This document shows positions 38,723 through 52,371 of a stretch of 64,000 nucleotides of DNA, one piece after another (position 1 is the first letter of the stretch; every line of letters begins with the position of its first letter). Both the position numbers and the translations under genes were made by a program. This DNA comes from Galbula dea. Taxonomy: Eukaryota; Chordata; Aves; Piciformes; Galbulidae. The DNA lies in contig VWZX01001678.1 of NCBI GenBank assembly GCA_013399015.1, positions 682,001-746,000 of the forward strand, in the 5' to 3' direction. The notes beneath the pieces were generated by a model. That model was not told the origin of the DNA. It worked only from the letters and a program-made list of their open reading frames with translations, and searched no databases.

Positions 38723-41700
38723 GTACAAAGCATCACCAGTGATTTTCACCAGTCTCAACCTTGATTTTGCATCCTCTCTGGGGAAGTTTGTTTCACCATG
38801 AATGGAAAGAGACCATGGTCCTTGGGCTCCATCATGTAGGTAGGCTGCAACTTACTGTGTATTTATCTATATGTGAAGTGCTGTATTCCCCTGATCTCAC
38901 CACACATGTTTAGAACCAGGCAAGCCATGATGAGCTTACAGTAATGGATCCTTCATGCAGGCACAGAGAGAGCAAGCTTGCTTCTTAAAAAAAAAACCCA
39001 CACAACAGAAAATCACTCTACTTTATGCTTAGAAAAGAAAGGCCTCTCCGTAATAAAGTAACCATAGCCAAATCTTGGTGTTACAGAAGCTAACTTACAA
39101 TAATAATGTCAAGCAAGTTTGAGAATGGACACTAAAGACTATACATCCTCATGCATCTTTTCTTCAACCCACATGCACTCATGGATTTGTACAAATGAAC
39201 CCATACCACTTTGTAGCCCTGTAGTATTAACGTTTTTGAGACAGTCTTCATCAAATAGTAAAAGGGGGAAGAGGAGGGAAGACAGAAATAACAGAAAAGC
39301 ATCTCTTCCCTTCCAACTTTACCTGTAGAGGGATATTCCCAAAACTGCATGTAAAATGTGCAGTCTTGAAAGGTAATTTTGACCCAGTTTCATAAGGCAT
39401 TTTTTCAACCTATCTGAAAGGCTTTAAACCTTTCCTGTCCTTATCTGATCAAAATGCTGTCCTTCCCCCTGCAGCCCTGGCATTCTTTGTGGTGAGACTG
39501 TTTCAGTATCAATATTAATATCAAAATGTCAAGTTTGCGACACTACATTTCCTGTGCTATTTAAAGCATTCAGAACAATTATTATCTGTGAACTATTAAA
39601 CAGTAAATTTTTGCTACCTGCTTACAATTCCAGCAGCCCTAGCTGTGAGTAAACAGCACTTAGACCAGTCACATGCAATTTTACATAGAGATGTATTGTT
39701 CTGCTTTCCTAGCAGTACCCATACATTTCCCCAAATTGGCTTTTGTTGTTTTTAGCAAAGCTACACATTTATTCTTTTTCTGCAGTGCTACTGAGCCCTG
39801 AATATCAACTGAATTTATACTATTTAGTATTTCAGACTTTTGCTCCACATATATTCCTTGACTGATAGCAACTTTAACATATGGTGAACCACTGAGCTTT
39901 TTTTTAATATATAGAATTGTAATTCTTTTCTTTTTCATTTCTATTGCTCTTAATGAAAAAAGAATCTTTCATTTTTGCTTTTTTTCCCATTTCAGTACTT
40001 AGTTGAGTCTCTTCCTTTTTTAATTATCTATAAATTGTGTTTACATATCTTTGGCTATAAGGAGTATTTTTATTACACCCTTAAAAGCAAATTACATTAT
40101 AGCTGCACAGCCAAGAATGCACTGAACTGCCATTCCTTCCTACCAACCTGCCAAAGCTCTGGAGATCCTACATGTAACAGTACAAACTGAAAATAAGGAA
40201 TGCTTATTTCTGCATCCAGAAAGGTGCATGGTGATTAGATGGTTAGGTTTTTCTCCTTGTCAAAGAACAGCTTTATGAAGAATGCACAAAAACCATGTCT
40301 AGCCTTCCATTAACATGGTTTAGTGGCATGGTGGTGATAGGTTGATGGCTGGACTTGATCTTAAGAGATATGTTCCAACCTTAATGATTCTGTGATTATC
40401 AGACACCACTACAAGCTACGAAAAAAAATGAAATATCCCAAATAACTCAAGGAAAGCTTTGTTTCCAGTGCATGGCTTGATCATGCCACAAAGTACTTCA
40501 GTACCCCTGCACAGGTCCAGTTACTTCCGCTGTTCTCTACTCCAAAACTGGAGAACCAATTTCAGAATGTGCACACTTCTTTCAGTCTTAATTAACCTCC
40601 ACTCCAAATCTGAGACAGTGAGGTTTGCTCCTAACCCTCCAAATCTCAACAGGAGAAACACCAGTGGGAACAGGGCCTAAACCAACATTTTCTACAGCAG
40701 TCAACAACTCTTGAGTTCCACTAATACTTGCCAATGTCTGTATACTGACTGGTGATCAACATTTCCATCAGAATCCTTGTACCTGGGGATGTCTGTAAGT
40801 TGGATGCTATCCTTACTTCTTCCAGCCAGCCGAAAGGAATTGGTTTTGAATGATAAAAGGCACTCCCTCTCCTCTGCAGATCTGCAGACAACTAACAGAA
40901 CCCTCCTTTTTCAAAGGAATCAACAGGACCCTACCATCTTCAACTGCAACCTGCTCTGATACAATGTGCTTTTGCAGGCTCATAAAGAGGAAGCTTTGAT
41001 TTTGTTTCAGGAAATCGAGGGCTAGCAGCATTTTCATGTAGTTTGTTATGATGGGAAATAATCTGGGCTAGAAAGGCAACAATGAGGTTTAAACAACAGC
41101 TCATGAATAATGTGCCCTGCAATTCCTCATCATTCTGTTTACTCTGCATTGAGAGTTATAAATGAAGTAATAAACAGCAAAATCTAGTCTGCCAAAAGAA
41201 GGAGCCTGTCACAAATGCTTCTTAAAAAATAGCAGGGGTAGCACTAGCATCACAACCACGATTCCTCCCACACCAGTCAGCAAAACCATCCTTGAATTTG
41301 CTCTCATGCTGCACCCAGAAGGATGGCTACGTTTGTCTACAGAGCCACAGCACTATAATAGCTGAACTCATTGCTTTAAAGTGCTTGAAGTACCTTAAGC
41401 ACAACAGAAGACACACAAAAAGAAATTCCACTGGGCAATAGGCAGTGCATGCTGATGTTAATCAATTCACATTCACAACTTCAGCTGAAGCTGTTCCAAA
41501 AAACCCATTACGGTATATTCTGAGAACAAGAGCTAGGAGCAAAACACAAAACTTGGCTTAGCTTAACCAACCTACCAACATCAATCTAAAATGAGCCCAA
41601 GTCTTCCTGCTCCTGGAAGGATGCCAATATTAGGTCCATCAAACTGCACTGAAGAACCAGCTCTAGAAGTAATACTCCTCCCTTCCGCAGGAGCCAGCTG

Positions 41701-44700
41701 TTAAGGGGACCACTATTAACAGATTTTACGAGCAAGGTGGGTAAAATACGAGTGGAATTACTTCATGCCCTAGTTGAGAGGTCGAGCTGAAGGAATGGAC
41801 ACATGTTGCCCTGAGCTTTTACAGTGAAATATAATAGATCCCCCTCCTCCCCTTCTAAGACTCCTCTGCATCGCCTCATCCATCTTCAGGCCTCCCTGGG
41901 TGCCTGGAAAACAAACCAAACAATGGACAGGTGTTTTCAAAATGGTCCTACTACTGTCCCACCCTGAATTTCTAACCACTTGTTCATGTAAGATATAACC
42001 CTGCTGAGAAGAATTTGCTCTGATACCCCGGAACACTCCACTCTGCAGAAGCTGGGCCAGAAACAGCACGAGGGACACCAGGAACACAGCACTAGCTAGG
42101 TGAGGTGAACCCTATATGGAGGTTCGTAGCTGGCCTTCTCCAAGGCCGAAACTTCTCAGTGTTTGGTCTGAGGTACTAACATGCAAAGTGTATGTGCTTT
42201 TGTTGACAGGTGAACAGCTTTGCTCTCAGTAGTAACCACAGTTTCATCTGAAGTCCTGAACTGAAGTTAAGAGATGACCTAGGTCAGTATTCACACATCA
42301 CACACCATAGCCTTTCCCAAACACAAGAACACAACAAAACAGCGACAAAAAGCCCAACTACAGAGTAAACCCCACTTACACACACCACAAAAGCTCTTAT
42401 TTTCCATCCAAGAACACAAATTGTCCAAAGACTGAATACTGGCTCTCCACAAAGGACCTCTGAGTCCATCGGAGTGTGTCAGATCCCTGCCAGCCTGCTG
42501 GCTCTGAACAACCAGGCACTTGCACGTAACAAAACCACCCTCAGTCAGCTACAGCAATGCAATTAGCACCCAGACAGCAGCTTCTTTTCACTGCATACCT
42601 ACTTGTACAGGTCTCTAGAAAACACACGCACAAAAACTTTACTGGTATGAGAGGAAATCAGTGGCAACGACTACAAAGTGCCGTGTTGCTAGCCAGAGCC
42701 CAAGAGCACACAATCCAATGCTGAATGACTGCCAGCGAGGAGGAGTCCCAGCTTAAGGCCTCAAAACCACTTGGAAAGATGTTGCCTGGCTGATTATGTC
42801 CCTGCTGAAAGAGTAAGGCTCCAGAGAAGTGTGTGCAGCAGATTAGACACAGGGCTCCCAGAACCATCAGCAGAAGCTGCAGATCATAACCACTGCACGC
42901 TCTGCAAATCCATCCTGGTCTGTGCTCACACTGCAACGTGCCTCTGAGACATAAAAATATCAAGTTAGAAACATAATAGCCATATACATGCTAAGCTCCC
43001 TCTGAAATGAACTGGGCCAGAAGAAATGGGGTAAAACTCCTATCAAATAAATAGTAAGGGCTGTGTCTCTTTGGAGGAAACAAAAAAAGGGACAATTTGG
43101 CATTTGCAGTGTGCACAAGATGTCTTCATACACTTTCCTGATTCCTTGCCAGTAACTATTCAAAAAAGACCACTTAACAAGCAAACAGGTCTTCAGCACA
43201 ACAAATAATAAAAAAGAGAGCAAAGCTTGTGCTATTTAAATATCATGAAACATTCTGCTAATCAGGCACAGATGGAAGTACAGACGCTTCTGCCAGACGC
43301 CTTGTTCAGAAACTTTGCTCTATTTTTAATTATTTGATGCACAGAGGACCTGTTTGCTGATTAAAAGGGCACTGCCTTTAAAAGTTGACTCCATCAACAT
43401 GGAGTCTAGTGTTACTTTTAATAGAGGATTTTAAAAGTACTAAGCACGTGGTTGGTTTTTTGCAGATGCTTCTCTCACCTTAAGAAACCATGTACCAGAA
43501 AAGTGAAACTAACTATACTCAAGATATTGTCAAATACAGAGTAAATCCCTTTGCAATATGTGTATTTTCCTCTAATATCCTTTAGTGTATCTTTTTTGGT
43601 GTTGCTCATAACAGTAACAGGTATCAATCTTCAAATAAAAGCATTATTTTTGAGTTTTCCATTCAGTCAAAAGCCTAGTTTTTGAGAAAATGGATCATCA
43701 CCAAAATTATCAACCATAATACTTATTAAATTGTGGGGTTTTTTACTCTACTCTAACCCCATTACGATTCCATTAGTCAGTTCTTGACAAAAACACAGTG
43801 ATACACACAAAAAAAACCCCCCACCAAATCACCACACTTTTTTCCACTTCATACCTTCTGCAAACTTCACTCATTCTGTGCATACTTCATTCCTGTACTT
43901 GTCCACAGCAATCCAGGAATTTTTTCCTCTCTGAAGAGCCTCACTCCAAATGCATACCATCTCCAAGTCTTTTTCTTTTTCTGAATGAAGTGCTTTCCAA
44001 ACATTCTTTTTTTAGTTTAGCTTACACTTTACCTTGAAAGTTTTGAAGCCTGCTACTACAGAACTTTGCCACAGGAGCAGGGTCATGGTATGAGAACACC
44101 TGGAAGCCCAAGGAAAACTGCCCAAGCTGCCCTTTTGGTCCCACCAGTATGACATGTGAAAATTGTATTGTATTTTAAAAGCTCACTAAGATTAACAATT
44201 TGAAGTGCTGCTATTAACACAGTAAAAGAATCCTTTGATTAGCAGACCACATGATATGATAATAAAGTCACAGTGACCCCATTATCTTATGAAGAAATGA
44301 CCCAAATGAGCTCCTGGCTCATGCTCAGGTACAGAGAAAACAACTGAATGATTTTTATTTATTTATTTTCCAGTGCCAGTATGTAATATGATACAGACAA
44401 ATATATGCAACTGATTTTTTAGAACCCAGCTGACAAGCCTGAAAACCAAAATGCCTGCTGAACAGACACTGCAGCTGGAAGTCAGGGGCACACAGGACTG
44501 AAAATCCAATGTTGAGCCAGGGAAACAGGCACCCACAGTGAAGCTCCAGAGAAGAAATAAAGGAGAAGGGGAAGGCTGTGTAGAGTGAAAAGGCTTGTCC
44601 AGGCAGATCATCAGGGTTGTAAACTCAGAATTCAGCTATGACTAATGAGGAAGGAAGAGAGGCAGATGAAACAACATTCAAATTTGCAGTTCTGCAGAAG

Positions 44701-46038
44701 ATTACTGAGGTATTGAAACCTCCTGAACAGAAATGGATTTTAGATATATAGAAACACACACAAAAAACCAAGCTGAAGAAAGGCCCAACATGCAATCAAG
44801 GTATCCTGAAGGTAACAAACCCGGCAATGGAGCTGTAAAAGTGGGTCAGAAACACAGCAGTGAGAACTGCTGAGCATGGGAGAATCTTAGTAGAGAAGGG
44901 GCTGAGGAGAAAAATAATTGGCCAGTGATAAAAGAATAAAGTCTGGTAAAGGTTAAAATGGGACAGAAGGATGAAAGGGCAAAACACCACTTAGGCTATA
45001 TAAAGAAAGATTAGCCTCATTCACCAACACGTCCACCTGAAGCATGAGAAGGAAAGAAGACTGATGACACTTGACTGAGGAACAGTTTTCATTTCCTCTT
45101 CACTTGGAGGAAAAGCCAAGAGAACACTCACCTGCCCTATCTACCAAACAAGCAATGTTTGAACAGCAAAGATGATCTGCTGGCAACGGTCCAGAGGGCC
45201 CCAACACACCCCATAAACCCTAGGCCAGATCCCGTGCTCTGTCACACCACATTTACACCCACATGATTCCATTTAAACCATCCAAGCAAGTAGCAGAAGT
45301 GGGAACCTGACACCTTAATTCCACCACAGCCTTTGGCTGAGCACCTCGGTGCGATGCAGGACACACACACACTTCATGTTCAACAAGATAAAGAGCATAA
45401 AACTCTGGCTGCTGCAGCACAGGCTGCAGAGCACTACTGGTTTCATAAAGGCACTGTGGCTGAGAGGTGTATAAACAGCACCAAACACTGCAGCCAGCCA
45501 GCTGACAGCTCAGATGAACACACTCCATAGCAGAGCTGCACACATAGCTGAAGTGTGTCTTAGTTTGCATTTCTTCCATTCCATAAAGCCAACGTGACAT
45601 TCAACAAGCACAACTCCTTAGGTAACAGGGACACACTTGACTGCTGCTGTTTAATGTATTTCAGACGCTTACAGTAAACCTTCTACCCATCTCAATTTTC
45701 TTTAGGGCGTTTTCTGGCTGTACTCTAACAGATAACAACATCTGGATAGCAGTGATATGTAACAATGTCATACTTGCACTCAGGAATGATTCTTAACTCA
45801 CTCAGTCACTCCATGCTGCAGCCTCCTGAATATGCTGCTGAGCTGCAGCTGAGATAAACAAGCAGTGACCAACAACTGGCAGGATGTACCCACACAGGTT
45901 CCTATCGCTTTCACAGCTGAAAACCAGGGCTGAGTTACCCTGTCGGCTTGTGCAAATATGGAAGAAAATACAGACTTTTAGTCCTTCAGTCCTTCCAGTA
46001 TTGTAGTAGCACGTGTATTGGGATGTAGGTAATATGCA
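38723..46038. other. non-coding stretch with one CR1 tail
   Basis: About 7.3 kb without a supportable exon. Only the short CR1 tail at 40313-40397 is recognised. A perfect-looking minus donor (TCAAG/GTAAAGTG, near 44031) and several frames of 100 codons or fewer (41770-42087, 42658-42963 and 45253-45600 on minus) lack recognisable domains or matching acceptors. T/G-rich or A/C-rich short tracts occur at 43735-43822. Confidence 0.4.
40313..40397 (+). mobile_element. short CR1 3'-tail fragment
   Basis: 'acatggtttagtggcatggtggtgataggttgatggctggacttgatc' followed by 'ttccaaccttaatgattctgtgatt' is the last roughly 85 bp of a plus-strand CR1, of the same subfamily as the inverted copies at 8987, 31811 and 51528 (shared TTTAGTGGCATGGTGGTGAT pattern). 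Confidence 0.92.
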
Positions 46039-46210
46039 CTGGCAGAAGTTGCCCACAGAGGTGGTGGATGCCCCATCCCTGGAAACATTGTAGGTCAGGT
46101 TGGACAGGGCTCTGAGCAACCTGATCTAGTTATAGGTGTCCCTGCGCACAGCAAGGAGGTTGGACTAGAGGACCTCTAAAGATCCCTTCCAATTTCAACC
46201 CGTCTATGGT
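46039..46210 (+). mobile_element. CR1 LINE 3'-end fragment
   Basis: 'ggcagaagttgcccacagaggtggtggatgccccatccctggaaacatt', 'ggtcaggttggacagggctctgagcaacctgatctagtt' and 'ggttggactagaggacctctaaagatcccttccaa' are CR1 3' sequence on the plus strand. The terminal octamer repeats are degraded (CGTCTATGGTTT). Same subfamily type as the copy at 2068. Confidence 0.93.
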
Positions 46211-47193
46211 TTCTATATTTTAAGACATTATATAAACATACTTGTGCACCATCCAAACAAACATACATTGCAATTTTAAACTCTAGATTATTGGTCCATA
46301 AGATTCACCATCATCCTCTTTCCCCATAAAAGACACATTGCAGAGACTGCCCTGATGTGTCACTTACCTCCCCACAATTTAATTAATCAACTGTCAAATT
46401 CACAAAGGAAATCACAAGTGATTTCCAAGACTATGTCATTAACAACAAAAGCATCTGGCCTGATCACACCAGAGATTCAAGAGAATTTAGCAAGACTGGT
46501 AAGGTGGAAACCTGAAACTCATCTCTGATTCAAAGGGGAGACTGGCAAGACCTAAGCAAAGAGGTGAAGCAGCTTCTCAGTTCTGCAGAGTAGGAGATGC
46601 AAAGGCCAAGTTTTGCCCAGATCCACCACTTCAACTTTGGCTATTCCACCAGCAAGCACTGCACACAGAGGAGTCACGTTAACATGGCCCAGGGTGGGGA
46701 AAGAGGGAAAGAGAATCCAGAGGAGAAAACCAAAATCTACAGCGTATTAGTTCTCTCATTTGTAATAAATTAGGGGGGAGGTACCATCTCAGTTAGGTGT
46801 CAAGAAGACAACAGCAGTTGCCCACAGAGAAAGCTCCAGCTATATTAAGGAGTTGATCTTTGTTTGTTTCTTTTAAACCAGATGCTCAAACCTTAAGACA
46901 TTAGTATCTAAGTAACATCTTGTGTTAACTGAAAGACCATGTTCACGATACTCACATGGAACTGTTTTACTTGCATAAATATTGATAACATACCAGTTTT
47001 AGCATTTCTGGGGCCAAACATTGTACTCCACAGATCAATTTTAATGACAAGCAACATTGCCTCCCCTTGCTGAGCAAAGAAAATGCCCTGGGCCAAATCT
47101 GTAATCCTTCGGCACAATCTCTTCTGAAACCATAGGCAATGCTGCCTGAGAAGAGTCTGTCTTTGGGGAAATGCTGCTAAGCCCAAATAGAAA
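46211..47193. other. non-coding stretch, nothing recognised
   Basis: A consensus minus-strand donor (GGGAG/GTAAGTGA, intron start near 46366) is present, but the sequence upstream of it has no good acceptor and no sustained frame. No repeat recognised. Confidence 0.35.
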
Positions 47194-47376
47194 GGTGAGA
47201 TATTGGAATAGGCTGCCCAGGGAGGTGGTGGAGTCACCATCCCTGGAGGTTTTTAAGAAGAGGATAGATGTGTTTCTTCAGGGGATGATTTAGGGATAAG
47301 AGTAGTGTAGGGCTATCGGTTGGACTAGATGATCTTGAGGGTCCTTTCCAATCGTAATGATTCTGTGATTCTGTGG
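47194..47376 (+). mobile_element. CR1-type LINE 3'-end fragment
   Basis: 'attggaataggctgcccagggaggtggtggagtcaccatccctggaggttttta', then 'ggttggactagatgatcttgagggtcctttccaa' and the tail TAATGATTCTGTGATTCTGTGG. The tail unit differs from that of the copies at 20020 and 33921, so it is a different CR1 subfamily. Confidence 0.92.
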
Positions 47377-50300
47377 TGGACAGAGAGTGGTTTGGACAAT
47401 TCACAGGTAGGCAGACCATGTCTGAGGAGGTTGAAGATTAGCCCAAATTGGCATCTAGTAAGTCTTTGGCTGTCTCTTGTAAAACAAGTATGACACTACA
47501 GCTCATGATGCAGGTCCCTCCACAATGGCTGCAATGGTTTGTAGAAGGATCTGCCAAGGGACAACTCCCAGGTGTGTAAACAAACCTTTCAGGTCACAGG
47601 TGAGGCATTCTGCTCACAGTCATATTTCTTTTCTTATTCTTATGGAGGATTTCTGTTTTTAGCAGTGCCTATACAGCACTACCTGAGATACCATGAGTCA
47701 CTGAAAAAAAAAAAAAGCAAATAGGATAAAAGCTAAACTTTAAAAAATGGGGGAAAAATGCTTCAATGACCTACTATTAGGTTTTAATTGCTTACTTTGT
47801 TATGCTACCTACTTACTGCATTTTATAAAACGCAAAATTGTATCTGTTTTACCCTCTCCTATCTTTGTTTTTTCAAATGTGATACATTCTGTAGAGAAAA
47901 AGAATCCAAAAAGCAAAGTGGAAATGATTTTTCTATTTAAAAAAATATCATACAATAATCACCCAAGCTACAACAAACATACAGGAAGACAGAAAGCAAT
48001 TGCGTTTGTATTTGAATTCTGTACTTCAAGCCACCTTGGATCAACTTGATTACTATTCCTTTCAAAAGATTTTATAGCTGGTGTACTCTATGAAGACAAT
48101 TAAAGAAGATTAATCTGTTCTGAATTCTATGTTTCACAAAATTACTGCTCCTCTGATTAATTTTACTAAAAACCCACATGTAACTATGTACAAATGCACT
48201 TTTCTCATTGATAAAACAAGCCTGTGACACATAGCTTCCAGGACTAGCCAAGAGATAGCATTGTGATTATCTAATAAATCAGCAAGCTTGATGATGCAAT
48301 GTCATGTGAGCCAATACACGAGATACTACACTTACTATTCAAGTAAAAGCACAAATAGGCCAATTCTCAGCTTATAGCACTGGCTCAGCTAAAATAGAAT
48401 TCTTCAGGTCTCAGTAGCTGTGGGATAATGCCACCAGTTAGTCGACTCACAAACCTTCCTCTATGGAAGTCATTAATAACATTTTATAGCATGGTTTCAC
48501 ACGGCCGAATTTCAGAGACATTGGGTCTGAACAGGACTCATCTGACTCCTGATCTGCCAGAGAGACTCCCTTTGACCTTACCAGGCCTGCCATGAGCCAG
48601 CTGATGTCACTTCACCCCATAAATCCCTTTGTCTGCTGCTGTAGCTAAGCACTGCTGAACTCAGGTACCCTCTAGGAACACTGCGATGTTGTAATTAGCT
48701 GTAAGACTTGTAAAGCATTCCCCAGCCAGAAACAAGGGTTGCTGTGGCCACTAGACTAAAAGAATGTGAAAAGGGATGGGGGAGGAATAAAAAGACAGGT
48801 AACAGGAGAGAAAACAGTAATAATTTATTTAAGTATCTCTTATTAAAACAATATAACCATCACCAGTATCAGCTGCACTATCAAACAGGTATTACAAGAA
48901 ACAGTTGGGGTTTTTTAAACAGTAGCATTTCCTTTAAATTGATTATTTCAGTGGAGAGAAGAAACAATACACAGAAGTGGCAAAAGCTCCTGCTTCTTAC
49001 TGTCTAAATTATGTTAGATTTTGGGTTGGCTTTTTTGAGAAATGCTGTAGTTAACACCTTGTTTGAAGTGCAACAGTAATCAAACCCCTCTTTTAGTTTT
49101 TGGCAAATGCTGCACATCACTCACGTTAAACTTACCATTAACTGTGAACTGTTACCATGTCTTACTGTGGTTTCAATGTTCCTATGACAAGGCTAAACAG
49201 CATTTAGAAAACAATGATATCCCCAGGCCTGCACTGCAGTTTCTGAAGCACAGATTAAGCACGGTATTCTGCTCAACAAGCTCATCACTGTTAAGTAACT
49301 CATCAGAAAATAAAGAGGGAATTATCAAATGGGAATTGCCAAGTAATTAGTTCTCTGAAGCAGATGACATACAACTGTTAAAGGGAGGGGCTTCCCTGTT
49401 AGTCATATGTCAGAGTAGAGCCTACTAATCTGTAAATAAAAATGTATTACATGTGATTAGTGCTACGGCTTTTTAACTGCAAGTGGTACATGGAGAATAA
49501 ACTTTCAACTTCTTCTAGTGTAAAAATCTACTCTTTTTTTTTTTTTCCTCTTGCATACAGTGAATTTTCAAACCCTTCTGGATTTACTTTCTGTCAGACT
49601 ATCTGGGGAAAGCTATGAACATGGCACAGTACCAGGCAGGGGAAGAGGAGAAATGCATTTACTATCATTAATTTGAAAAATCACTCTCTACTCAGCTACT
49701 ACACATGGCACTGAAAAGAAAGTGCCCCAGTGAGAAAATACTCACCAGCACAAAATTTCTGAGCACAGTAAAGGAGGATTAAGCCTAGGTTTTGTAATTA
49801 CCCTTCTCCACTAAAGCCTGACTTTCTTTCAAGTTAAATTTACAAACTACATGAACCTGTGTGCGTGGGCACCTGACAAACCAAAATGTGGCAACAATCA
49901 CATCCACGCTCCAACATGAGTGACAAACACTTCAACATTTGTACTTTTTATAGAGCAAAGAATGACTCAATAGATCCTTAAATCAGGTTTACAGCTAGTC
50001 CCAAGATGGGTTGAACACTGCTAAGTAACTGGTCAGAAAATAAAGAAGGAATGATCAGTCTTTTGGTTTACCTCCATCACAGTATCTCACCAGGACAAAC
50101 CCCTCAGCCAACACATTCAAGTCCAGATGCTGCCACTTGGGCTAACTATCAACCAAAACTATTCCCCTGGTATCGAGGCACACGCCTGCCCAACACAGAT
50201 GGACGAGGGAGAGGGCAGGAGGAGGGCACTCACGGATGCTGAGACACATACACAACAGCACATCACATCCAGTCACCTCACCACTTCTGGCCCTCAGCAC

Positions 50301-51527
50301 ACAGAAGTTCTCCATCTCTCACACACTAACATCCAGAAGTCTTTACTTGAAAGCAATGCTAACAAGTTGCAGCATGTGGTACAGCAAGTCTCTTACTCCA
50401 TCTGGAGATACGTCTTTTTAAAACAGAACTTGGAAGGTGAATAATACCTCAGGTCATGGCTTCTACTGCATTATGAAGGTGAGCCTTGTGTTTTTATGCA
50501 GACAGCTCACTATACCCAACCCCAAGTGCACTTTAGACCGTGTTACAAAGTTTCGATCAATCAGACACCAGACCTTCAGCATTTGCTGAAGGAACAACAA
50601 AGCACAAAGCTGAAAGGTCATGGCTGAGGTGACAGACTAGGGCTTAGGAGACCACAAAGCCTCATCTCTTAAGGTATCAGTCTGCACTCACATCACTTCA
50701 TTTAATTTGGCTTTGAGCTACTCACACACAAAGCAAACAACTACAAAAAATTAATATTATTTCTAATTACAATCCAATTATCACCTAGTTCACATCTCCA
50801 TTTCACTTGTGCTCTTAACACATTACAATCTCCATTGCTTACCTTCTCTTAGCCCTACAGCTATTGTAGGCCTTCAAACATAGTATGAGAGGGAAGAAAC
50901 AAAACCAGCTATAATAAAAGGACACCCATATGGCAATCAAGAAGACACCACTGGACACACTAATATAGAGATGGATTAGCTCTTTTTATGTTCACTACAA
51001 AGTATTTTGAAAGGCCAGACTGTTGTCCATTTACAGAGAGCAGTATCCAGAAGCTTGCACAAAACAAATTATGTGAAAAATAAGTCACAGTAGGTAGTGC
51101 ACAGACATTATGGAAAACTCAGCCACAAAAAAATTCTTGCAAATGCGCTGCGGCTGTAAACTCAAACCAATACTATATTATGCTTAATAGATATCAAGTG
51201 ACTCGACAGTGGAAAAGATGAAAAAGAACTCGTTAGTTGTTAAAATGTCCAGTGTCTCAAGCAAAATTCTCTCAACATAACTGTGTAAAAGAAAGCATTG
51301 AGTCATTTGCCTACGTGGAAGGAGGCAGCACACACTCTGAACAAATAACAATAACTCTGTGTTTTGTAGAGCAGGCTAAAATTAACCAAAGTCATGACTG
51401 AAAAAATAGCTGTATCTCTAAGTAATTTTAATTTTTACTAATCCCTGTGTCCTTTTTTCAGGCAAGAGGCTTAGCAGACTCTGCAAGAACACTGCTTGAA
51501 TGAGAAGGGTGAGTACACCTGGAGTGC
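47377..51527. other. non-coding stretch, nothing recognised
   Basis: AT-rich, with A/T runs (about 47704-47716 and 49534-49546). Frames at 47747-48049 and 50127-50444 show no domains. A consensus minus donor (AGAAG/GTAAGCAA, near 50841) has no partner acceptor that I can defend. Confidence 0.4.
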
Positions 51528-51622
51528 ACAGAATCATTAAGGTTGGATAAGACCTCCAACATCAAGTCAAACCATCAAGCTATCACCACAATGCCACTAA
51601 ACCGTGTACCTAAGTACCACAT
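51528..51622 (-). mobile_element. CR1 3' end, left part of a split copy
   Basis: 'cacagaatcattaaggttggataagacc', then 'atcaccacaatgccactaaaccgtgtacctaagtaccacat' matches the reverse complement of the CR1 3' end, the same subfamily as the copy at 8987. It stops exactly where the LTR starts. The continuation of the CR1 pattern (CACATCTATATGC...) is found on the other side of the LTR at 52348. Confidence 0.93.
51618..51622. repeat. target-site duplication CACAT, left copy
   Basis: CACAT directly abuts the first base of the LTR. An identical CACAT follows its last base at 52348-52352. In the uninterrupted CR1 at 8987 there is only one such CACAT followed by CTATA, as expected for a duplicated target. 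Confidence 0.92.
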
Positions 51623-52347
51623 TGTTGAGGGTCGAGGCTGGGCCGACCACCAACCCAATGACAGACACTCCCTGTTACCCCCTCTTTCTCCCCTTCAGAA
51701 GGGAAAGGGAATAAGAGAGACAGAGAGATTTGTGGATTAGAAAATACAAACTAAAACTACTTTAATAGTAATAATAATGATAAATGAAATATATACAAGT
51801 ATGTACAAAACTCAATACTGAACCCAAACCCCCACTGATGGTAACTACACCACCACTGATGTTGCAGCAGAAGACCTCAGCAGCAGATGAGAGCCAGGGT
51901 CAGGGGCTGGATCCTGGTACTGGATGCAGGAACTTACAGATCAGGATCGAGGGCAGAAAAGACAGAGCTCTCCTCAGATGCTGACCATCAAAACACAGGA
52001 GAAGAGGAAGACCAAGAGGGAGAATAATCTAGCAAGGGGGAGCTGACCCCCAGTTTATATATGGAATATGACGTATATGGGATGGAATACTTTAGTTGGT
52101 CAGTTTAGGGTCACCAGTCCTGTCTGCTCCTCCCTGAAGGTGCAGCCTTTACCCTGCACAAGATTTAGCAGTGACCTTGCTTTGCGTACCAATCCCTGGT
52201 AGTAAATCTAAACATTAGGCCTTATCACTGCTAGAAGCTGGCAGCGTCTGCAAAAACACATTGTTAGTTTTAGAGAGTGCAGTTTCTCAGAGGAGCTTTA
52301 ACTATAAAGTAAAATCACCGAACAGAACTAGAACACAAACCAGGACA
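51623..52347 (-). mobile_element. ERVL-type solo LTR, 725 bp
   Basis: On the minus strand the element begins TGTCCTGGTTTGTG and ends GACCCTCAACA, giving the TG...CA ends of retroviral LTRs. TGTCCTGGTTT is, to my knowledge, a common start of avian ERVL LTRs. The 5-bp duplication CACAT fits this class; ERVK elements usually make 6. On the minus strand a TATA-like ATATATAAA lies at 52054-52062 and an ATTAAA polyadenylation signal at 51761-51766, after an (ATT)n run. That is the expected U3-R order. No primer-binding site, internal coding region or second LTR is present, so it is a solo LTR left by recombination between LTRs. It may carry promoter activity towards the left. Confidence 0.93.
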
Positions 52348-52371
52348 CACATCTATATGCTTTTAAAACAG
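52348..52371 (-). mobile_element. CR1 3' end, right remnant of the split copy
   Basis: CACATCTATATGCTTTTAAA continues the CR1 pattern broken at 51622. The undisturbed copy at 8987 reads CACATCTATACATTTTTAA at the same place. It ends after about 24 bp, presumably the original 5'-truncation point of this CR1. The first five bases are the right-hand target duplication. Confidence 0.8.

Noticed and set aside
45253..45600. 115-codon minus-strand Cys-rich frame
   Set aside because: No signal peptide, known domain or neighbouring exon structure; the opposite strand is partly open as well.
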